A stretch of 16,134 bases of DNA. It comes from Flavobacteriaceae bacterium UBA5950 (lineage in GTDB: Bacteria > Bacteroidota > Bacteroidia > Flavobacteriales > Flavobacteriaceae). Under the pieces are notes generated by a model. That model saw only the letters and a list, made by a program, of their open reading frames with translations, did no database searches and was not told the origin of the DNA. Of the stretch, positions 15,275-16,134 are shown piece after piece. The translations under genes were made by a program, and so were the position numbers. Numbering within the stretch: position 1 is the first letter of the stretch; every line of letters starts with the position of its first letter. The stretch covers positions 1 to 16,134 of the forward strand of contig DJCM01000033.1 in assembly GCA_002430545.1 (NCBI GenBank). The letters run 5' to 3'.

Positions 15275-15282
15275 CAAATCTA
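15275..15282 (-). promoter_or_regulatory. Candidate -7 box for the aspartic protease gene
   Basis: Read on the minus strand this is TAGATTTG, an exact match to TAnnTTTG. Transcription would begin near 15268, about 13 bases before the ATG at 15255. No clear -33 TTG is seen upstream. Confidence 0.45.
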
Positions 15283-15283
15283 T

Positions 15284-15291
15284 TACTTTTG
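15284..15291 (+). promoter_or_regulatory. Candidate -7 box for tatD
   Basis: TACTTTTG matches TAnnTTTG exactly. Transcription would begin at or within a few bases of the tatD ATG at 15297, giving a leaderless or nearly leaderless mRNA. The nearest TTG (15268-15270) is only 13 bases upstream, too close for a typical -33 box. Confidence 0.45.
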
Positions 15292-15296
15292 CGCAG

Positions 15297-16064
15297 ATGT
15301 TGATTGACACACATACACATATCTATGCAGATGCTTTTGATGATGATCGTGACGATGCGATCAGTCGCGCACAGTCAGCAGGGGTTTCACAGCTGATCCT
15401 CCCTGCGATTGACTCCAAAACAACTGCCATAATGCATAAAGTAAAACAGGCTTATCCTGAAACCATTCATCTGATGATGGGCCTACACCCAACTCATGTT
15501 GGTCTCAATTTTGAGGAGGAGCTAGCGCATGTGAAAGACCAGCTTGACACTCACTCATTTGTGGCAGTGGGTGAAATTGGGATGGACTTGTATTGGGACA
15601 AAACCTATCAAAGTCAGCAGCAAGAGGCCTTTTCTCGTCAAATCGATTGGGCGCTTGAGGGAAACTTACCCATCGTGATTCACTGTCGTGATGCTTTTGC
15701 ACCAATCTTTGAAGTGCTTGAGGGGATAACTCACAGTCGTTTGCGAGGCGTATTTCATTGCTTTACAGGCACCAAAGATGATGCACAACGTGCGCTTGAT
15801 TTAGGGTTTTATTTAGGAATTGGAGGTGTTGTGACATTCAAAAATGGAAAAATCGATAGGTTTTTAGCTGATTTGCCTTTAGAAAAAATAGTATTGGAAA
15901 CCGATTCGCCCTATTTGGCGCCAACACCACATCGTGGCAAACGAAATGAAAGTGCCTATTTGCCAATTGTTGCCAACAAAATGGCGGATGTATTCAGGAC
16001 AACAGCTGCCGAAATGGCGAGAATTACATCTAATAATGCGAAAGAATTATTTGATTTGGCATAA
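15297..16064 (+). CDS. tatD: TatD-family metal-dependent hydrolase
   Basis: The 255-residue product is a TatD-family TIM-barrel metallohydrolase; characterised members are 3'-5' exonucleases or deoxyribonucleases linked to DNA repair. The metal ligands are all present: DTHTH (His6, His8), GEIGMD (Glu93), IHCRDAF (His129), HCFTG (His154) and ETDSPYLAP (Asp203). The length is typical for the family and no signal peptide is present, so it is cytoplasmic. The ATG at 15297 places the HxH motif at the very start, as expected. It is divergent from the protease gene and followed after 52 bases by a tRNA. TatD may be the broader family name only; several paralogs (YcfH, YjjV types) look alike. Confidence 0.93.
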   Translation: MLIDTHTHIYADAFDDDRDDAISRAQSAGVSQLILPAIDSKTTAIMHKVKQAYPETIHLMMGLHPTHVGLNFEEELAHVKDQLDTHSFVAVGEIGMDLYWDKTYQSQQQEAFSRQIDWALEGNLPIVIHCRDAFAPIFEVLEGITHSRLRGVFHCFTGTKDDAQRALDLGFYLGIGGVVTFKNGKIDRFLADLPLEKIVLETDSPYLAPTPHRGKRNESAYLPIVANKMADVFRTTAAEMARITSNNAKELFDLA

Positions 16065-16116
16065 ATTTTTATTTTGATAAATAAGTGGCATATTTGGGCT
16101 TCAAATAAAAGATTTT

Positions 16117-16134
16117 AGAGAGGTGGCCGAGTGG
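16117..16134 (+). tRNA. 5' end of a class II tRNA, probably tRNA-Ser (cut by window end)
   Basis: AGAGAGG (acceptor 5' strand), TG, then GCCGAGTGG (D-arm start) matches the beginning of bacterial tRNA-Ser. Only 18 bases are present, so the anticodon is unseen and tRNA-Leu is not excluded. Confidence 0.7.

Noticed and set aside
1..16134. Mobile element, integrase, CRISPR array or phage defence system
   Set aside because: No transposase, recombinase, spaced repeats or recognisable defence genes were found; the tRNA at the right edge could be an insertion site, but nothing beyond it is visible.

Overview
The window looks like a piece of a marine-type Flavobacteriaceae (Bacteroidota) chromosome. 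The evidence is two proteins with C-terminal type IX secretion (T9SS) sorting domains, a TonB-dependent receptor with an N-terminal carboxypeptidase-regulatory-like domain, a DUF5689-type lipoprotein, A-rich leaders without Shine-Dalgarno sites, and several exact matches to the Bacteroidota -7 box TAnnTTTG. No mobile element, integrase, CRISPR array or rRNA is visible.

Layout. (1) 20-341: remnant of a small lipoprotein gene broken by a +1 shift in an A-run. (2) 420-9054: a block of secreted and envelope proteins. It holds a T9SS-sorted lamin-tail-domain (LTD) protein (+), a signal-peptide endonuclease/exonuclease/phosphatase-fold nuclease (-), and, divergent from it, a tight operon of TonB-dependent receptor, DUF5689/choice-of-anchor lipoprotein, and secreted endonuclease I-LTD-T9SS protein (+). 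(3) 9041-10783 (-): translesion polymerase genes in the order umuC-umuD, with umuD overlapping the end of the nuclease gene tail to tail. (4) 10865-14815 (+): sucA-sucB, the E1 and E2 of 2-oxoglutarate dehydrogenase. (5) 14818-15255 (-): a small retropepsin-like aspartic protease. (6) 15297-16064 (+): a TatD-family metallohydrolase. (7) 16117 to the window end: the 5' end of a class II tRNA, probably tRNA-Ser.

How the genes fit together. The most interesting unit is 420-9054. I read it as a candidate extracellular-DNA scavenging locus. The T9SS-delivered endonuclease I would cut DNA outside the cell, the receptor with its lipoprotein partner would take up fragments or a bound cofactor, and the second nuclease, which has a signal peptide but no T9SS tail or lipobox, would finish degradation in the periplasm. 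The nuclease identities are seen in the sequence; the uptake substrate is inferred. The rest is core metabolism and DNA repair with compact spacing. Notable details are convergent genes that overlap or nearly touch, and two -7 boxes one base apart, back to back, between the protease and tatD genes. Gene-free stretches are all shorter than about 85 bases.
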